DNA of 64,000 bases from NCBI RefSeq assembly GCF_013408415.1, contig NZ_JACCAA010000001.1, forward strand, positions 682,001 to 746,000, given 5' to 3'. The position numbers and the translations under genes are program-made. Origin of the DNA: Nocardioides daedukensis (GTDB taxonomy: Bacteria > Actinomycetota > Actinomycetes > Propionibacteriales > Nocardioidaceae). Within the stretch, counting starts at the first letter, position 1. Every line of letters begins with the position of its first letter. The notes beneath the pieces were generated by a model that made no database searches, was not told the origin of the DNA, and saw only the letters and a program-made list of their open reading frames with translations. This document shows positions 58,519 to 64,000 of the stretch, one piece after another.

Positions 58519-58824
58519 ATGGACGCGGAGCAGGTCGGCACCTTCCTCGAGGCCATGCCGCGGTGCCGCCGCAAGGGCAGCGCCGACCGTCCGGCGTGGT
58601 ACGTCGACAATCGCCTCGTCGCCCGTCTCGAGGACTTCGACACCTTGACCATTCGCTGCGCCCGCGAGCTGCGCGACGAGCTCACCGCAGCGCATCCGGA
58701 GACCTTCGGGGTCACTCCCCGCATGGAAGCCCACGACAAGGTGCAGGCATCCCTGGCCCACCGCAACGACGCGGCTCTGCGCCGGGCACTCGCAGCGGCG
58801 TACTCCATGCAGGTGCGGGACTGA
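58519..58824 (+). CDS. MmcQ/YjbR-like protein
   Basis: A 101-residue protein resembling the YjbR (CyaY-like fold) family: CRRKGSADRPAWYVDNRLVARL and FGVTPRMEAHDKVQASL. Members are small and of unknown function, some DNA-binding. A TAGTCT hexamer lies close before the ATG, suggesting its own near-leaderless promoter. Confidence 0.65.
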   Translation: MDAEQVGTFLEAMPRCRRKGSADRPAWYVDNRLVARLEDFDTLTIRCARELRDELTAAHPETFGVTPRMEAHDKVQASLAHRNDAALRRALAAAYSMQVRD

Positions 58825-58838
58825 GATGTCCACGGACG

Positions 58839-58877
58839 GCAGCAGGCCCGCCACCGGAGAGGTGGCGGGCCTGCTGC
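58839..58877. terminator. Perfect 17-bp hairpin, bidirectional
   Basis: GCAGCAGGCCCGCCACC at 58839-58855, loop GGAGA, exact complement 58861-58877, between converging YjbR-like and acnA genes. Confidence 0.85.
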
Positions 58878-58887
58878 GTGGGGTCGA

Positions 58888-61704
<2,817 letters not shown>

Positions 61705-62019
61705 AGTCAACATCTCCTCAGAAGTCTCGATTCGCTCGGCACCCATCTTGCCGTCGCTTACCGGCATTACGTAAGAGAGGCAACCCTTAGTGGTCGGGGC
61801 CGAGCAAGGTCTCTTGACATCAAGATACATGAGATCGAAGCGGAACCGAACCCAGCCCCGAATTCCGCCGTACGTGTCGCATCTCCTCGGGGCCAGGCGA
61901 GGCATTCCAGGCACGCGCCGACCCGCCTGGAGACCGGTGGCGTCCCAGGAGCGCGGCACCTACCGGGCGACGCCGACCGATCCTCAATGCCTCGGCCACC
62001 GACTGACCTCCATAGGTCG
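61705..62019. other. acnA upstream region (315 bp) without a gene
   Basis: Contains the acnA ribosome site, the TCTTGACATCAAGA palindrome and no credible coding frame; the open frames here have atypical composition. Confidence 0.6.
61812..61825. promoter_or_regulatory. Inverted repeat upstream of acnA
   Basis: TCTTGA-CA-TCAAGA, a perfect 6-2-6 palindrome. It is likely an operator; the regulator is not identified. Confidence 0.55.
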
Positions 62020-62418
62020 TCAGAGGGTGGCGATCAAGGCACGGCACGCCTCTTCACACCGACGGCACGCCTCAGCGCAGATCCTGCAGTGCTCGTGCAT
62101 CTGGGCATGCTGTGCGCACTCGTCACCGCATGCCTTGCACACCGTCGCGCAGGCCTCGAGGAACGCTCGGGTGAGACGCGCGTCGGACCCGGTGCGCCGC
62201 GAGAGAGCGTTCCCAGTGGCGACGCACAGGTCCGCGCAGTCGAGATCCGTCCGGATGCATGTGGTCAGATCGGCGACCATGTCCTCGCTCAGGCAGGCGT
62301 CGGCGCAGGCCGTGCACACCTGAGCGCACTCGAAACAAGCGGCGATGCAGTCCGCGAGCTTGTCCTTGTCGATCCCGCCCAGGTCCTTGGGGTGAGCCTC
62401 GAGCATTTCGGTGTGCAC
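62020..62418 (-). CDS. Cys-rich four-helix bundle protein (DUF326)
   Basis: About 132 residues with many CxxC and CxxxC pairs (CFECAQVCTACADACLS, CKACGDECA, CRICAEACRRCEEAC). This is the DUF326/Csp copper-storage-like fold. Members bind Cu(I). The GTG at 62418 follows a GGAGG site. Probably copper storage or detoxification. Confidence 0.82.
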   Translation of the reverse strand: MHTEMLEAHPKDLGGIDKDKLADCIAACFECAQVCTACADACLSEDMVADLTTCIRTDLDCADLCVATGNALSRRTGSDARLTRAFLEACATVCKACGDECAQHAQMHEHCRICAEACRRCEEACRALIATL

Positions 62419-62581
62419 CACTCGGTCCTCCGTCCCGCGACGTCGCGGCACCGGGAGGGCGCCTCAGAACAACGTCGCCTGACCGACGCGGTACCCAGGG
62501 ATGGGAGAAGGGTGCGGGTCGCAGTGGGGCGTACACCGTCTGGCGCACGGCACTGCACCATGCAGCCTTGGCCACCCACCA

Positions 62582-63844
62582 TCAGCCCAAGCTCTCCGCA
62601 CGCCCCAACAACACCGCCCGCTCCCTTTCGTTCTGCGTGAGTCCCGCGGCCTCGCGGAACGCAACCGCGGCCTCACTCCCCCGCCCTGCCCGCGCCAACA
62701 GGTCGCCGCGCACACTGGGCAACAGGTGTGTCCCGGCAAGCGCACCGTCTGGCAAGGCGTCGAGGACAGCGAGCCCCGCGGCCGCGCCGTACGCCCGCCC
62801 ATGCGCGACGGCGCGGTTGACCTCCACGACGGGTCCTGGTGCGGCCTGGGCGAGCACGTCGTACATCCGTGCGATGCCGCGCCAGTCCGTCTCCTGGGCC
62901 GTGTCCGCACGCGCATGGTGCGCCGCGATCACAGCCTGCAAGAAATAGCGCCCCACCGGTCTGCCTGATGCAGCAAGTTGCTCCGCCGTTGCCAACGCGG
63001 CCAGGCCGCGCCGGATCAGCAATACGTCCCACAGTGCGCGGTCCTGGTCCTCGAGCAGCACGGCATTCCCCGATGCGTCGACACGCGCCCCCATCCGCGA
63101 GGCCTGCAGCTCGAGCAGCGCCTGGAGCCCATGCACCTCAGGCTCGTCCAGCACCAGCGCAGCGATCATCCGCGCCAGCCTGATCGCCTCGGCGATCAGT
63201 TCCGGCCGCATCCAGTCGCTTCCCGCGGTGGCCGTGTAGCCCTCGTTGAAAACCAGGTAGATCACCGCCATCACATCGTCGAGGCGCGCCATGCGCTCGG
63301 TGCCGACGGGCAGGTCGAACTCGATGCCGGCATCGGTCAGGGTCCGCTTGGCGCGCGAGATCCGCTGCCCCATCGTTGCCTCGGGCACCAGGAAGCCGCG
63401 GGCAATCTCGGCGGTGGTGAGGCCGCCGACCAACCGCAGGGTCAGCGCGGCGCGGGACTCGGCGGTGAGCCGTGGATGACAGGAGAGGAAGATCAATCGG
63501 AGCACGTCGTCCTCGATGGAGTCGACCTGCGTGCTGAGGTCGGGCATGCCGTCCTCCTCGCTGAGGCTGTGACCGATCTCGGCGGTCCTGCGACGCAGGG
63601 TCTCTGCGCGGCGGAAGGTGTCGATGGCGCGACGCTTGGCGGTCGTCATCAGCCAGGCACCGGGAGTGGCTGGTACGCCGTCGCGCGGCCATTGCTCGAG
63701 CGCGGCGAGCAGTGCGTCCTGGGCAAGGTCCTCGGCCAGGTCGAGGTCCCGGGTCATCCGGGTGAGGGCACCGACCAACCGAGCGGATTCGGCACGCCAT
63801 ACCGCGGTGATCGCGGCAACGGTCGACTCCCGGTCCTGGCCCAT
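62582..63844 (-). CDS. ECF sigma factor, ECF42 type (with long C-terminal domain)
   Basis: A 420-residue sigma factor. Regions 2 and 4 are at about 10-80 and 115-165 (LAEDLAQDALLAALEQW, LTTAEIARGFLVPEATMGQRISRAK). A C-terminal helical domain of about 220 residues (TPR/SnoaL-like, with NEGYTATAGSDW) is typical of ECF42. This group usually acts without an anti-sigma factor and lies next to DGPF proteins. Confidence 0.85.
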   Translation of the reverse strand: MGQDRESTVAAITAVWRAESARLVGALTRMTRDLDLAEDLAQDALLAALEQWPRDGVPATPGAWLMTTAKRRAIDTFRRAETLRRRTAEIGHSLSEEDGMPDLSTQVDSIEDDVLRLIFLSCHPRLTAESRAALTLRLVGGLTTAEIARGFLVPEATMGQRISRAKRTLTDAGIEFDLPVGTERMARLDDVMAVIYLVFNEGYTATAGSDWMRPELIAEAIRLARMIAALVLDEPEVHGLQALLELQASRMGARVDASGNAVLLEDQDRALWDVLLIRRGLAALATAEQLAASGRPVGRYFLQAVIAAHHARADTAQETDWRGIARMYDVLAQAAPGPVVEVNRAVAHGRAYGAAAGLAVLDALPDGALAGTHLLPSVRGDLLARAGRGSEAAVAFREAAGLTQNERERAVLLGRAESLG

Positions 63845-63900
63845 GCGGCCAGCCTAGTGAGGATCACGAGACTGGCCGCACGGTCGAGGTGTTGGACCCT

Positions 63901-64000
63901 TCAGCCGTCAGAGGGCGACGGAGGCTCCTCGGAAACCTGGCGCAGCGTCGCGACCATGGTGAGCTCGGGCCAGTGCTTGGCGTGCAGGTCGGCGAACTCG
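63901..64000 (-). CDS. Unknown protein, C-terminal 33 codons (rest outside window)
   Basis: An open minus-strand frame ends at 63901 with TGA and reads EFADLHAKHWPELTMVATLR, then QVSEEPPSPSDG. It lies 56 bp upstream of the sigma-factor start, so it could be in its operon. Neighbours of ECF42 factors are often DGPF proteins, but this tail does not look like one. Confidence 0.55.
   Translation of the reverse strand, partial: EFADLHAKHWPELTMVATLRQVSEEPPSPSDG

Noticed and set aside
61705..62019. Gene upstream of acnA
   Set aside because: Open frames exist on both strands but lack any recognisable motif or ribosome site.

Overview
The window is high-G+C actinobacterial chromosome. RbpA, WhiA, the whiA-yvcK-rapZ-uvrC block, the gap-pgk-tpiA-secG block, a complete Mce importer operon and a sterol catabolic cluster all point to an actinomycete. 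The gene mix suggests Nocardioides or a near relative in the Nocardioidaceae; this is inferred from gene content and order, not from a marker-gene comparison. No rRNA, tRNA or CRISPR array was seen.

Layout. (1) 1-13.9 kb is core metabolism and DNA repair: the end of pgl, a tyrosine phosphatase, rbpA, secG, the lower-glycolysis genes tpiA-pgk-gap, whiA-yvcK-rapZ-uvrC, two paralogous Tat-exported Rieske lipoproteins, and uvrA with a LexA (SOS) box. (2) 13.9-15.2 kb holds an intact metallo-beta-lactamase-fold gene, an orphan ORF and the tail of a second such gene. (3) 15.2-31.7 kb is a sterol-degradation cluster: kshB, a small Cys-rich protein, kshA, fadE26-fadE27, an enoyl-CoA hydratase, a nitronate-monooxygenase-like flavoprotein, fadD19, echA19, another acyl-CoA ligase, an F420-type LLM oxidoreductase, a DUF35 protein, and ltp4-ltp3. 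From memory, gene order in the fadD19/echA19 and LLM/DUF35/ltp4/ltp3 blocks matches M. tuberculosis Rv3515c-Rv3523. Boxes matching the KstR consensus lie at all three divergent promoters. (4) 31.7-33.7 kb holds map and then a striking unit: a nuclease-like gene bracketed by two inverted arrays of five 22-bp repeats, which fill the space right up to the stop codons of map and mceF. (5) 33.7-41.5 kb is a complete yrbEAB-mceABCDEF operon for lipid or sterol import. (6) 41.6-47.1 kb carries a DNA glycosylase, a TetR regulator and the fadA2/fabG4-htdX beta-oxidation trio. The TetR gene and the fadA2/fabG4 promoter share an 11-bp motif. (7) 47.2-64 kb is mixed: an M23 peptidase with FG-GAP repeats, tesB, a PAC2 protein, an L,D-transpeptidase, a metalloprotease-like lipoprotein, dxs, an SMP-30-like protein, NUDIX proteins, an unannotated gene directly behind a perfect SOS box, DUF3105, a thiamine-binding protein, acnA, a DUF326 Cys-rich protein and an ECF42-type sigma factor.

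How the genes work together. The Mce/YrbE complex would import sterols, using an MceG ATPase that is not in this window. FadD19 activates the side chain. FadE26/27, the hydratases, the DUF35/Ltp proteins and the thiolases shorten it. KshAB opens the ring system. The FadD19-Ltp3-Ltp4 set is the one linked in Rhodococcus to C24-branched (plant) sterols. The most unusual item is the repeat-bracketed nuclease unit at 32,449-33,701. Next are the SOS-controlled unknown gene near 56.3 kb and the TetR-fadA2/fabG4 operator motif.
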